Shown: piece after piece, positions 18,512-26,740 of the stretch
Layout: every line of letters begins with the position of its first letter
Numbering within the stretch: position 1 is the stretch's first letter
IMG/VR virus record: IMGVR_UViG_3300051226_000015
Location: 1-35,773 of that record
From: a virus
DNA length: 35,773 nt
Strand: one strand, 5' to 3'
Translations under genes and position numbers: made by a program
The notes under the pieces: model-generated
Told to the model about the DNA's origin: nothing
Databases searched by the model: none
Seen by the model: only the letters and a program-made list of their open reading frames with translations

Positions 18512-20370
18512 TGGATAGTTTAAAAGAAGTTGTAGAAGAAATTAAAAATCAAATAAATCCTGAACAGGTAAAAGAAAAAATAGCTAATGATCTAAAACTG
18601 CAGCTGAAAAATGATAAATGCTTATGCTTCTTGCATGGCGAGAAAACACCATCTATGAGCTTTGATAAAAAGCATAAAATGTATTTCTGCTTCGGATGCC
18701 ATCAAAGTTATGATATCTTCAATCACTATCAGGAATGTTTCAATTTGAGCTTTATCGAAGCCGTAAAACAGATAATACAAGATTTCCATTTAAATATACA
18801 GTTTGGAACACCGAAGACTGATAGAAAGCCAAAGAAGGAACCTACAAACTATACAGACCTATCAGAAACAGCTTGTAAGTACTTAAACACTAGAAAAATA
18901 AGCAACAAAACCATTAAATATGCAGGTATTAAATCAGATTTTAAAAACAACTTAGTCTTTGAATATAAGAATGAACTAGGGCAGCATGTGAGTAATAAAT
19001 ATAGGCCGGCAAGAAAAATTTCAAAAGATGATATCAAAATGTGGTTTCAAAGAGATACGAATACTAATACTTTATACAACATGGACAAGGTTAATATAAC
19101 GGAACCATTAGTAATAACTGAAGGAGAGTGCGATACACTTTCTATGATTGAAGCTGGATATAGAAATGTAGTAAGTATTCCAACCGGCGCAGCTAGTTTT
19201 GAATGGTTAGAAGCTAATTATAGTTTCCTGGAACAATTTAATGAGGTTATATTATGGTATGACAATGATAAGACTGGTAAAACAAGTGTTGGGGCTATAT
19301 CTCCACGATTACCAAATAACATTGTAAAGATCGTAAGAATGAAACATGATGTCAAAGATATAAATGAATTGCTATATAGATACGGCCCTGATGCAGTTCT
19401 TGCAACACTGCGCGATGCTCAAGAATCTCCTTTGGAAAACGTAATAAACCCTTTGGACATCGCTGAATTTAATGTATTTGAGGCAGAAAAAATAAAAAGT
19501 GGTATAGCTCAGCTTGATGATTTAATTCTAGGATTTGTAATGGGTACAGTTGATATTATTACAGGCTATAATGGCAGTGGAAAATCGACGATTGTAAACC
19601 AACTGTATGTAGCTGAACCAATTTCTCAAGGATATAAGACTTTTGTGTATTCAGGAGAATTAACTAGAAGCAATCTGTTATATTGGATAACTCAAACGAT
19701 ATGCTTAGAACAAGATTTAGTTGAGTGTAGTACTAAGGAAGGCAAAAAGTATAAGAAAACTAGCGACAAAGCATCGAAACAAATTAAAGAATGGCTTAAT
19801 GATAAGCTTTTTATATATGATAATGACTCGGACAATACGGCTTCAACAATATTAAATACAATGGAAAAGTTGGCCAAGCGAAAAGGCATTAGATGCTTCG
19901 TTTTGGATAACCTAATGACAATTAATCTGCAGTGTAATACACGTGATGAATTGAAGGCTCAAAGCGACTTTATGAGCGAACTAAAGAAATTTGCAATAAA
20001 GTATAATGCGGTAGTTCACCTTGTTGCACATCCAAGAAAACAATTAGACGAAAGTCGTATGGTTGGTAAGATGGATGTGTGTGGATCAGGAGATATAACC
20101 AACTTGGCAGACTACGTGACAGCGGTACATAGATATACAGAAAGACAAAAAGAAAAAGGTGGACATGATTATGACAGTTCAATTCTATTATTTAAAAATA
20201 GGCCAACCGGCAAAATAAAAGAAAATGGTATTGGAATGTATTTTTCAGTTGAACGCAAGAGATTTTACAAGCAAGAATCAGATCTAGATAAGAATTATGG
20301 ATACGTTGAAACCGCAGACTTTTACGAGGTTGAACCAAGTGAAGAGATTTTAACTCAATTAACGTCATGA
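18511..20370 (+). CDS. primase-helicase (CHC2 zinc finger, TOPRIM, RecA-like DnaB domain)
   Basis: 619 residues in three parts. Zinc finger: C39-x2-H42 and C60-x2-C63 (CFLHGEKTPSMSF, YFCFGCH). TOPRIM: PLVITEGECDTLSMIEAG (about 197-214) and VILWYDNDKTGK with the DxD-type acids (about 247-258). Helicase: Walker A GYNGSGKS (352-359), Walker B RCFVLDNL (about 462-469), and VHLVAHPRK as the H4-type motif. The order matches T7 gp4 and Twinkle, so one polypeptide can prime and unwind. This gives the element its own replication fork engine and reduces dependence on host DnaB and DnaG. Confidence 0.95.
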   Translation: MDSLKEVVEEIKNQINPEQVKEKIANDLKLQLKNDKCLCFLHGEKTPSMSFDKKHKMYFCFGCHQSYDIFNHYQECFNLSFIEAVKQIIQDFHLNIQFGTPKTDRKPKKEPTNYTDLSETACKYLNTRKISNKTIKYAGIKSDFKNNLVFEYKNELGQHVSNKYRPARKISKDDIKMWFQRDTNTNTLYNMDKVNITEPLVITEGECDTLSMIEAGYRNVVSIPTGAASFEWLEANYSFLEQFNEVILWYDNDKTGKTSVGAISPRLPNNIVKIVRMKHDVKDINELLYRYGPDAVLATLRDAQESPLENVINPLDIAEFNVFEAEKIKSGIAQLDDLILGFVMGTVDIITGYNGSGKSTIVNQLYVAEPISQGYKTFVYSGELTRSNLLYWITQTICLEQDLVECSTKEGKKYKKTSDKASKQIKEWLNDKLFIYDNDSDNTASTILNTMEKLAKRKGIRCFVLDNLMTINLQCNTRDELKAQSDFMSELKKFAIKYNAVVHLVAHPRKQLDESRMVGKMDVCGSGDITNLADYVTAVHRYTERQKEKGGHDYDSSILLFKNRPTGKIKENGIGMYFSVERKRFYKQESDLDKNYGYVETADFYEVEPSEEILTQLTS

Positions 20371-20386
20371 TTAAGAGGTGAAACTT

Positions 20387-20902
20387 ATGTATCAGGAAAT
20401 AAAAGTAGATGAGGATTTTAAAAAAACAGAGCGATTACTTTATGATTATTTTAATGATTTAAAAGAAATAGAGCAGCTAGAAGCAATAATAAAAGTTTTG
20501 GAAGCTGATAGAGACGATATAAAAAACAAATTGGGTGTCGGGGATCCGTTGAGAGGAATTGACTATAGTCGGCCGAAAATACAGACCAATAGCATAGCCG
20601 ACACTACAGAACAATGCGCTTTATGGAATATTGAACAATATGAAACAAGGCTGGGAGAAATCGAAACTAAGATAAGGAAATACAACAGCACTATTATTAA
20701 ATTAAGATACAAAAGTCCAACAATAAAAGCAATTGTAAGTACTTATGGCGGGGACGAAGATCAAATAATTACCCTGAAATACAAAGAGAAATTATCAATG
20801 GAAAAAATTGCAGATGCTATAAACTGGTCTATGAGAACTACAAAACGTAAAAGAAATATATTAATTCAACAAATTTCAGGTTTGATAAAAATATTATCTT
20901 AA
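20387..20902 (+). CDS. sigma-region-4/ArpU-like regulator
   Basis: The ATG at 20387 is 7 bp after AAGAGGTG; a GTG at 20378 lies within that site. The 171-residue protein has a helical N-terminal half with a coiled coil (LKEIEQLEAIIKVLEADRDD). Its C-terminal HTH (EDQIITLKYKEKLSMEKIAD, AINWSMRTTKRKRNILIQ) resembles sigma factor region 4 and phage late regulators of the ArpU/RinA kind. A second protein with a similar C-terminus is encoded at 21739. Their position just before the late operon fits transcription control. Confidence 0.75.
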   Translation: MYQEIKVDEDFKKTERLLYDYFNDLKEIEQLEAIIKVLEADRDDIKNKLGVGDPLRGIDYSRPKIQTNSIADTTEQCALWNIEQYETRLGEIETKIRKYNSTIIKLRYKSPTIKAIVSTYGGDEDQIITLKYKEKLSMEKIADAINWSMRTTKRKRNILIQQISGLIKILS

Positions 20903-20916
20903 GGTGGTGGTTACAT

Positions 20917-21234
20917 ATGTTAGTAAATATTACTGAAGAGTCAGAGTCTAAAACTATACTCGACTACTTGTCAGCTTTAGAACCTTCAGGAACCTTATCA
21001 TTAATAGAAAAAATATCATTAAATGCTCCATACTTAAATGAATATAAAAGCTATTCTTTGGAACAGGCGATGATTGAGGCAGAGAGGTTGAGTGAAAGAA
21101 TTTCCAAAGCCAAGGTGTTTTTTGAAAATAATGCAGATGATATAAAATTTAAAGAACTATATGGAGAAATTGCAACAAAGTATGATTATCTTAGCTTTGT
21201 AATAAGCATTTTGGGGGAATTTAGAAATGAATAA
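20917..21234 (+). CDS. unrecognised helical protein, 105 residues
   Basis: ATG after AAGGTGGTGG. Mostly helical (SKTILDYLSALEPSGTLSLI, LEQAMIEAERLSERISKAKV, GEIATKYDYLSFVISILGEF). Acidic, no motif. It overlaps the next gene by 8 bp. It belongs to the strip of small genes between replication and late regulation that is variable among phages. Confidence 0.72.
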   Translation: MLVNITEESESKTILDYLSALEPSGTLSLIEKISLNAPYLNEYKSYSLEQAMIEAERLSERISKAKVFFENNADDIKFKELYGEIATKYDYLSFVISILGEFRNE

Positions 21235-21451
21235 AAATATATTTAATTTAGATTTTCTAATATTGGTTTTTGAAAAATTTAAAGACAAACGAGAGGAATT
21301 GTCTTTACGGTTGCATGATAAACTTTATGGGATCTTAGAAGAAAGTCATATAGCATTTTTAGTGTCATACTTATGTAACAGCAAAAAGATACAAAGGCAA
21401 TACCGAACTAAGGCGATGGAGTATTTAAAAGTGTTAGAGAGTAGGTGTTAG
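21227..21451 (+). CDS. unrecognised small protein, 74 residues
   Basis: The ATG at 21227 follows GGGGGAATTT and overlaps the previous gene. Two helices with alternating charge (LIFEKFKDKREELSLRLHDK-like start and HIAFLVSYLCNSKKIQRQYR) and a basic end (RTKAMEYLKVLESRC). No motif recognised; the next gene follows after a single base. Confidence 0.7.
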   Translation: MNKNIFNLDFLILVFEKFKDKREELSLRLHDKLYGILEESHIAFLVSYLCNSKKIQRQYRTKAMEYLKVLESRC

Positions 21452-21452
21452 T

Positions 21453-21719
21453 GTGTTAAAAAGTTTTTATCGAGAGCATACATCACAGGAAGAAGTTGAG
21501 GCGTTAGAATTTTTAAGAAGTGGCTCAGATTTAGCCTTAAGATTTATGGAATTATATCATACTAAGTACAGGACTAATATTGATTTGATAATTAAAAATA
21601 AGGCTAAGGGAAAATATTATAGTATTGCAAAGTACAACGATTTAATTATAACTGTAGCTTTTATACTAGAACATAATGTAGATATTGAAGGTATTGAACG
21701 AGGTTTTGGAAGACGGTAA
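21453..21719 (+). CDS. unrecognised small protein, 88 residues
   Basis: GTG start at 21453, about 6 bp after TAGGTG, the best available. Acidic start (YREHTSQEEVEALEFLRSGS) and a basic middle (RTNIDLIIKNKAKGKYYSIA), ending in a helix (DIEGIERGFGRR). Tightly packed between neighbours in the same operon. No family recognised. Confidence 0.68.
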   Translation: MLKSFYREHTSQEEVEALEFLRSGSDLALRFMELYHTKYRTNIDLIIKNKAKGKYYSIAKYNDLIITVAFILEHNVDIEGIERGFGRR

Positions 21720-21738
21720 AAAGGACAAAGGTGATTTA

Positions 21739-22134
21739 ATGACTAAACAGGAATTATCGCAATTATATTATTTAAACAGGGAAATAGAAGAGCAGCAAAA
21801 ACGCCTACAAGAATTAGAATGTATTTCAACATCATGTACAGCAAATATAACAGGAATGCCGCATGGAACAATTACAGGCGATAAAATCAGTATGTATGCA
21901 GCGGAGATAGCGGACTTGAAAGAATTACTAGACTTAAATTTGAAGAAGTGTTTTTATGAATTTAACAGATTGACTAGATATATTAATAACATTCAAGACA
22001 GCGAATTAAGAATGATCCTGAGTCTTAGATTTGTAAATGGACTATGTTGGGAGCAGGTCGCGGCAAGTATTAGTCCTTATGCATCTGGTGAAAGTGTACG
22101 GAAGGCAAGCGAAAGATTTTTGAATAAGAATTAA
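21739..22134 (+). CDS. late transcription regulator, DUF1492/ArpU-like
   Basis: The ATG at 21739 follows AAAGGTGA; an upstream in-frame extension would overlap the previous gene. The 131-residue protein has a coiled coil with the common phage motif LNREIEEQQKRLQELE, then TGMPHG, and a C-terminal region-4-like HTH (ELRMILSLRFVNGLCWEQVA, ASISPYASGESVRKASERFL). The TGMPHGT/S segment after a coiled coil is typical of DUF1492 proteins found immediately before HNH and terminase genes. It probably activates the promoter just downstream (22138-22172). Confidence 0.82.
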   Translation: MTKQELSQLYYLNREIEEQQKRLQELECISTSCTANITGMPHGTITGDKISMYAAEIADLKELLDLNLKKCFYEFNRLTRYINNIQDSELRMILSLRFVNGLCWEQVAASISPYASGESVRKASERFLNKN

Positions 22135-22137
22135 AGC

Positions 22138-22172
22138 TGTCCGTTTTGTCCGGTTAGTGTATGTTATATTAT
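22138..22172 (+). promoter_or_regulatory. candidate late promoter with TGTCCG repeats
   Basis: TGTCCGTTT and TGTCCGGTT (22138-22155) are tandem 9-bp repeats in place of a -35 box, about 10 bp before the -10 sequence TATTAT (22167-22172). It lies right after the ArpU-like gene and before the entire packaging and structural operon, as expected for an activator-dependent late promoter. Confidence 0.6.
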
Positions 22173-22188
22173 AAGTGGGTATAAAACA

Positions 22189-22240
22189 TTAAAGCAATTT
22201 ATTCTCTTCCTTACTTTCTTTCAGGGATAGATTGCTTTAA
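22189..22240. repeat. inverted repeat in the late leader
   Basis: TTAAAGCAAT (22189-22198) and ATTGCTTTAA (22231-22240) are perfect inverses separated by 32 bases of pyrimidine-rich DNA. It may be an RNA leader structure or part of the packaging site, since cos sites of HNH-terminase phages lie in this neighbourhood. Confidence 0.5.
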
Positions 22241-22306
22241 CATTGAGTATAGATAAGGAGCTGTAAAAGGCTCTTTTTTAATGCTCAAATTTAGGAGTTG
22301 ACTGTT

Positions 22307-22417
22307 ATGAGGGTTAAGAATAGCAAGTGTAAGAACTGCCCATGGAAGACTAAGATTGATATAAATGAATATGTGTGCTTAATGATTAAGTGTGTGAAGG
22401 ATAACTCAAATGGCTAA
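22307..22417 (+). CDS. very small four-cysteine protein
   Basis: ATG 9 bp after AGGAG; 36 residues with CKNCPW near the start and CLMIKC near the end, that is C-x2-C...C-x4-C, a possible zinc knuckle. It overlaps the HNH gene by 8 bp. Such tiny zinc peptides are sometimes found before phage HNH endonucleases. Function unknown. Confidence 0.6.
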   Translation: MRVKNSKCKNCPWKTKIDINEYVCLMIKCVKDNSNG

Positions 22418-22748
22418 GGAATTTGCAAAAGCTTTTTATAATAGTAAAGAGTGGAAAGAATGTAGAAAATCATTTATATCATACAGAATAACAATAGACG
22501 GTGGTATGTGCGAACATTGTAAAGAAGAATTAGGTTATATAGTAGACCACAAAGTTGAATTAGATAATGAGAATATAAACGATGTATATGTATCGCTGAA
22601 TCATGACAACCTTCAGTACTTATGTTTGAGGTGTCATAACGTTAAAACATTTGGTATAGCGAATGCAACTAGAGATGATGTTATGTTTAATGAGAATGGA
22701 GATTTAGTACAGGCCCCCTTAAAAAATAGTATTAATTTTAAATATTAA
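22410..22748 (+). CDS. HNH endonuclease (packaging accessory)
   Basis: 112 residues. First zinc pair CEHC, then the HNH core IVDHKVELDNENIND, NHDNLQYLCLRCHN with the second zinc pair CLRC, and the beta-beta-alpha-metal catalytic histidine at DH. HNH proteins beside terminase genes in HK97-type phages stimulate TerL cutting at cos, so a cos mechanism is likely; the cos site should be near 22134-22830. It starts within the four-cysteine gene. The gap to TerS (22749-22830) has no gene. Confidence 0.92.
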   Translation: MAKEFAKAFYNSKEWKECRKSFISYRITIDGGMCEHCKEELGYIVDHKVELDNENINDVYVSLNHDNLQYLCLRCHNVKTFGIANATRDDVMFNENGDLVQAPLKNSINFKY

Positions 22749-22830
22749 GACCGATGGTATACATTCAAAGAATACAAATGGCGGCATATGAGGGGGTGTA
22801 GTCATAAATGAGGAAAGGAAGGCGGATATA

Positions 22831-23202
22831 GTGTTAGATATCGAAAGAAACAAAGAAATAGAAGCAGGAATTTTGGAAGAAATAAAAAAGCTTAATAGAT
22901 TGTTTGCAAAACTTGATCCAAAGACCAAAAAGGCTGTACATTCCTTAATTGAAAATGCCGCCTTCATGTCCGTTACACTTGCAGACTTACAAAGATCAAT
23001 AAATCTTAATGGAGTTGTTAGTGAGTATCAAAATGGAGAAAATCAATGGGGAACTAAGAAAAGTCCTGAAGTCGAAGTCTACAACTCAATGATTAAAAAT
23101 CATATGGGAGTTATGAAACAGCTTACAGACCTATTACCAAAGCAGGAACCGTTACAAAAAGATGATGGCTTTGATAATTTCATAGGTGCACGTGATGATT
23201 AA
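22831..23202 (+). CDS. terS: terminase small subunit (P27-like)
   Basis: GTG start at 22831 behind AAGGAAGG; there is no upstream alternative in frame. The 123-residue protein is helical, with the pattern LDPKTKKAVHSLIENAAFMS, VTLADLQRSINLNGVVSEYQ, and a P27-like end in which NGVVSEYQNGENQWGTKKSP precedes a helix (VEVYNSMIKNHMGVMKQLTD). It recognises the packaging site and loads TerL. It overlaps the TerL gene by 8 bp. Confidence 0.85.
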   Translation: MLDIERNKEIEAGILEEIKKLNRLFAKLDPKTKKAVHSLIENAAFMSVTLADLQRSINLNGVVSEYQNGENQWGTKKSPEVEVYNSMIKNHMGVMKQLTDLLPKQEPLQKDDGFDNFIGARDD

Positions 23203-24880
23203 ATATCCAAAAGACTATAATCCTATTTTAGAGTATTGGAATTTAATTGAATGTGGTCAAGAAGTTGTTCCTGACAAGATATATAGGACTTATAAAAAGG
23301 TTGTATTTGATTTGTCCAACAATAGCAGTGAGTACTATTACAGCCATAGAAGAGCAAATCATGTTATAGAGTTTATTGAAAACTTTTGCCGGCATTCAAA
23401 AGGGAAGATGGGTGGCAAGCATGTTATCTTAGAACTTTGGGAAAAGGCAATGTTGGCAACTATATTTGGTTTTATTGACATTGAAGGTAATCGTGAATAC
23501 AGAGAAGCAATTCTCATTATCGGCAAGAAGAATGGAAAGTCGCTGCTTGCTTCATGTGTGGGTTTGTACCTTCAAGTTGGAGATAATGAACCAGGTCCTG
23601 AAATTTATGCAGTTGCAACAAAGAAGGACCAATCGAAAATCATATGGCTTGAATCTAAAAGAATGGTAAAGAAATCGCCGGCACTTAGAAAACGAATTAA
23701 GACATTGGTGGCTGAATTGGATAGTGATTTCAATGACGGTGTTTTTAAACCACTTGCAAGTGACTCAGATACACTTGATGGATTAAACGTTCATGGAGCT
23801 TTAATGGATGAGATTCACCAGTGGAAAAATGGCAAGGCTCTTTATGATATTATTGCCGATGGTGTTTCTGCTAGAGAGCAACCACTTGTTTTTATAACAT
23901 CCACAGCGGGAACTATTAGAGAAGATATTTATGATCAGAAATATGAAGAGGCAGAGCGAGTTATAAATGGATATTTTGATGATAACGGCTATAAGGATAA
24001 GCGCTTTATAGCTTTTATTTATGAGATTGACAGCAGGAAGGAATGGACTGATCCTAAGTGTTGGAAAAAAGCTAATCCAGGACTAGGAACAATCAAAAAC
24101 GAAAGAACCCTCGCTGATAAAGTTAATAAGGCTCAATCAAATCCGTTGCTGGTCAAAAACTTACTTACTAAAGAATTTAATATAAGAGAAACATCAACTG
24201 AAGCATGGCTTATATTTGAAGAACTGAACAATACCGCAACATTTAATTTGGAATTATTAAAACCTAAGTATGGTATTGGTGGCTCTGACTTATCATCAAC
24301 TACAGATTTAACATGTGGAACTGTAATATTTATGGTTCAGGGAGACAATACGATTTATGCTTTACAAATGTATTTCTTGCCTGAGGATTTGTTGGAGCAA
24401 AGGGTTAGAGAAGATAAGATACCGTATGATTTATGGAGAGATCAAGGACTGTTAAGAACGGTACCAGGAAATAAAGTACACCATTCACATGTTACAGAGT
24501 GGTTTTTAGAAATTCAGAATGAATATGGAATTTACATTCCTTGGACTGGTTATGATAGTTGGTCAGCTACTTATTGGGTTGAAGAAATGAAAGGGTATTT
24601 TGGCCCTGAAAGCATGGATCCGGTTATACAGGGTAAGAAAACTCTCTCTGGTCCTATGAAAAACATGGGGGCAGATTTGGCAGCTAAGAGAATTAATTAT
24701 AATAATAACCCTGTTTTAAAATGGTGCTTATCAAACACAGCAATAGAAACTGATAAGAACCTAAATATACAGCCTTGCAAGACCAAAAACCAAAGAAGAA
24801 GGATAGATGGTACTGCAAGTTTACTAGATGCTTACGTGTGCTTAGAACGGCACATAGAAGATTATATGAACATGATTTAG
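23195..24880 (+). CDS. terL: terminase large subunit
   Basis: I choose the ATG at 23195, 6 bp after AGGTG, giving 561 residues. The ATPase domain shows the adenine-side segment EREAILIIGKKNGKSLLAS-like (IGKKNGKS as Walker A), then the Walker B LMDEIHQW and the coupling motif ITSTAGT. The C-terminal RNase H-like nuclease contains GGSDLSSTTDLT with its first acid, a middle acid in YIPWTGYDSW, and a late acid in ASLLDAYVCLE. This is the Terminase_1/HK97-like lineage. It packages DNA into the prohead, consistent with a cos or headful-cos phage. Confidence 0.95.
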   Translation: MIKYPKDYNPILEYWNLIECGQEVVPDKIYRTYKKVVFDLSNNSSEYYYSHRRANHVIEFIENFCRHSKGKMGGKHVILELWEKAMLATIFGFIDIEGNREYREAILIIGKKNGKSLLASCVGLYLQVGDNEPGPEIYAVATKKDQSKIIWLESKRMVKKSPALRKRIKTLVAELDSDFNDGVFKPLASDSDTLDGLNVHGALMDEIHQWKNGKALYDIIADGVSAREQPLVFITSTAGTIREDIYDQKYEEAERVINGYFDDNGYKDKRFIAFIYEIDSRKEWTDPKCWKKANPGLGTIKNERTLADKVNKAQSNPLLVKNLLTKEFNIRETSTEAWLIFEELNNTATFNLELLKPKYGIGGSDLSSTTDLTCGTVIFMVQGDNTIYALQMYFLPEDLLEQRVREDKIPYDLWRDQGLLRTVPGNKVHHSHVTEWFLEIQNEYGIYIPWTGYDSWSATYWVEEMKGYFGPESMDPVIQGKKTLSGPMKNMGADLAAKRINYNNNPVLKWCLSNTAIETDKNLNIQPCKTKNQRRRIDGTASLLDAYVCLERHIEDYMNMI

Positions 24881-24895
24881 AAAGGAGGTAAGAGT

Positions 24896-26059
24896 TTGAA
24901 ATTATTTAAAAGATTTTTTAATAAGGATGAAACAGTCACACGATTTGAATTGATAACTGATAAAGGCAATGGATTCTATGCTTGGAATGGTAACCTTTAT
25001 AAATCTGATATCATACGAGCTTGCATAAGACCAAAGGCAAAGGCCGTAGGTAAGTTGGTTGCTAAGCATTTGAGAGTATCGGTAAATATTGACGGCTCAA
25101 CTAACTTGAAAGTAAATCCTGATGTATATATGAGATTCTTATTAGAAGAACCAAATCCATATATGACAGGCCAAATGCTGCAAGAAAAAGTAGCAACCCA
25201 ATTGCAGCTTAATAACAATGCCTTTATTTATATTAACAGAGATGATAATGGATATGCAACAGCATTATATCCAATGCCTTGCTTAAGTGCTGAAGCAATT
25301 TATAATCAATCTGGAGATTTGTTTCTAAAGTGTACTATGCAAAACGGTAAGGTAGTCACTTATCCTTATGCTGACATAATACATTTAAGGCAAGATTACA
25401 ACGAGAATGACATATTTGGAAATAGTCCCAAAGACACCTTAATGCCATTGATGGAGATAGTTACTACAACAGATCAGGGTATTGTAAAGGCAATTAAAAA
25501 TTCGATGGTTATTAAATGGATGCTGAAATTTAAAAATACATTAAGACCTGAAGATAAACAATCAGAAATAGATAAATTTGCAGACAATTATTTAAGTGTT
25601 GATAATGGCAAGGGGGTTGCAGCTATAGATCCTAAATTCGATGCAGAACAGGTTGAGGATAAGCCTTATGTACCTAATGCGGCTCAAATGGACCGCACAG
25701 TACAGAGGCTTTATTCATTCTTTGGCACTAACGAGAAAATAGCTCAATCTAAGTATGATGAAGATGAATGGAATGCTTATTATGAGTCAGAAATAGAACC
25801 ATTGGCCATGCAGTTAAGTGGAGAGTATACCAGGAAACTGTTCAACAGGAAAGAGCGAGGTTTTGGTAATTCAATAATATTTGAAGCTTCTAATCTTCAG
25901 TATGCTTCAATGTCTACAAAGTTAAACTTATTCCAGATGGTAGATAGAGGGGCAATGTTGCCTAATGAATGGCGTTATGTTATGAATTTAGGTCCTATTG
26001 ATGGCGGCGACAAGCCAATAAGAAGACTAGACACAGCAGTTGTAGGAGGAGGTGAATAA
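24896..26059 (+). CDS. portal protein (HK97 type)
   Basis: TTG start at 24896 after AAAGGAGGT. The 387-residue protein matches HK97 gp3-type portals: FYAWNGNLYKSDIIRACIRP, RFLLEEPNPYMTGQMLQEKV, AFIYINRDDNGYATALYPMP and HLRQDYNENDIFGNSPKDTL are the standard landmarks. The dodecameric portal forms the vertex for DNA entry and tail attachment. It overlaps the ribosome site of the protease gene, and the operon continues without a break. Confidence 0.95.
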   Translation: MKLFKRFFNKDETVTRFELITDKGNGFYAWNGNLYKSDIIRACIRPKAKAVGKLVAKHLRVSVNIDGSTNLKVNPDVYMRFLLEEPNPYMTGQMLQEKVATQLQLNNNAFIYINRDDNGYATALYPMPCLSAEAIYNQSGDLFLKCTMQNGKVVTYPYADIIHLRQDYNENDIFGNSPKDTLMPLMEIVTTTDQGIVKAIKNSMVIKWMLKFKNTLRPEDKQSEIDKFADNYLSVDNGKGVAAIDPKFDAEQVEDKPYVPNAAQMDRTVQRLYSFFGTNEKIAQSKYDEDEWNAYYESEIEPLAMQLSGEYTRKLFNRKERGFGNSIIFEASNLQYASMSTKLNLFQMVDRGAMLPNEWRYVMNLGPIDGGDKPIRRLDTAVVGGGE

Positions 26060-26060
26060 T

Positions 26061-26738
26061 ATGGCCAAGATAAATATAAAGGGTCCAATAATATCAAGTC
26101 AGCAGCAATGGATATATGACTACTTTGGAGTTGAAGCAACTTCTCCAGCAAAGGTAAATAGAGTTTTAGATTCTATTATGGATAATGAAGATTTAGAGAT
26201 TGAAATAAACTCATGCGGTGGAGATATTTCAGCAGGAAGCGAGATATACACAGCTATTAGAGCATATTCAAAAGGCAATAAGGTAGCAAATATAGTTGGA
26301 AGCGCTTACTCAGCAGGTTCCGTAATTGCCATGGCATGTAAATGTTATATGTCACCAACTGCAATGATGATGATCCATAAAGTAAGTTGCAGCACTGAAG
26401 GTAATTCTGATGATATGGACAAAATGTCACAAACATTGCAAGTAGCAGATCAAACAGTTGCTAATGCTTATGTTGCAAAAAGCGGTATGGCTATGAAAGA
26501 TGCATTGAAAATGATGGCTCAAGAAACATGGCTAACAGCTCAACAGGCAAAAGACAAGGGCTTAATTGATGGTATTATGTTTGAAAATACAACTCAAAGC
26601 ATGCAACTCAATAATTCCTTTAACGGACTAATACCATATGAAATAATTAATAAAATGCAAAACCAAAGGCTTAGCAATCTAAGCAAAGACAGACTCAAAA
26701 ATAAATTCAATTATTTAAAACTGAAAGGCGGAATTTAA
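26061..26738 (+). CDS. ClpP-like prohead protease
   Basis: The ATG at 26061 is preceded by AGGAGGTG; a GTG at 26052 would overlap that site. The 225-residue protein is a ClpP-fold serine protease: INSCGGDISAGSEIYTAI, the catalytic serine in GSAYSAGSVIAMA, the histidine in MMMIHKVSC, and an aspartate expected in QEtWLTAQQAKDKGLIDGI. It is the usual partner of HK97-type capsids with an N-terminal scaffold and should remove the capsid delta domain during maturation. Confidence 0.93.
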   Translation: MAKINIKGPIISSQQQWIYDYFGVEATSPAKVNRVLDSIMDNEDLEIEINSCGGDISAGSEIYTAIRAYSKGNKVANIVGSAYSAGSVIAMACKCYMSPTAMMMIHKVSCSTEGNSDDMDKMSQTLQVADQTVANAYVAKSGMAMKDALKMMAQETWLTAQQAKDKGLIDGIMFENTTQSMQLNNSFNGLIPYEIINKMQNQRLSNLSKDRLKNKFNYLKLKGGI

Positions 26739-26740
26739 AA

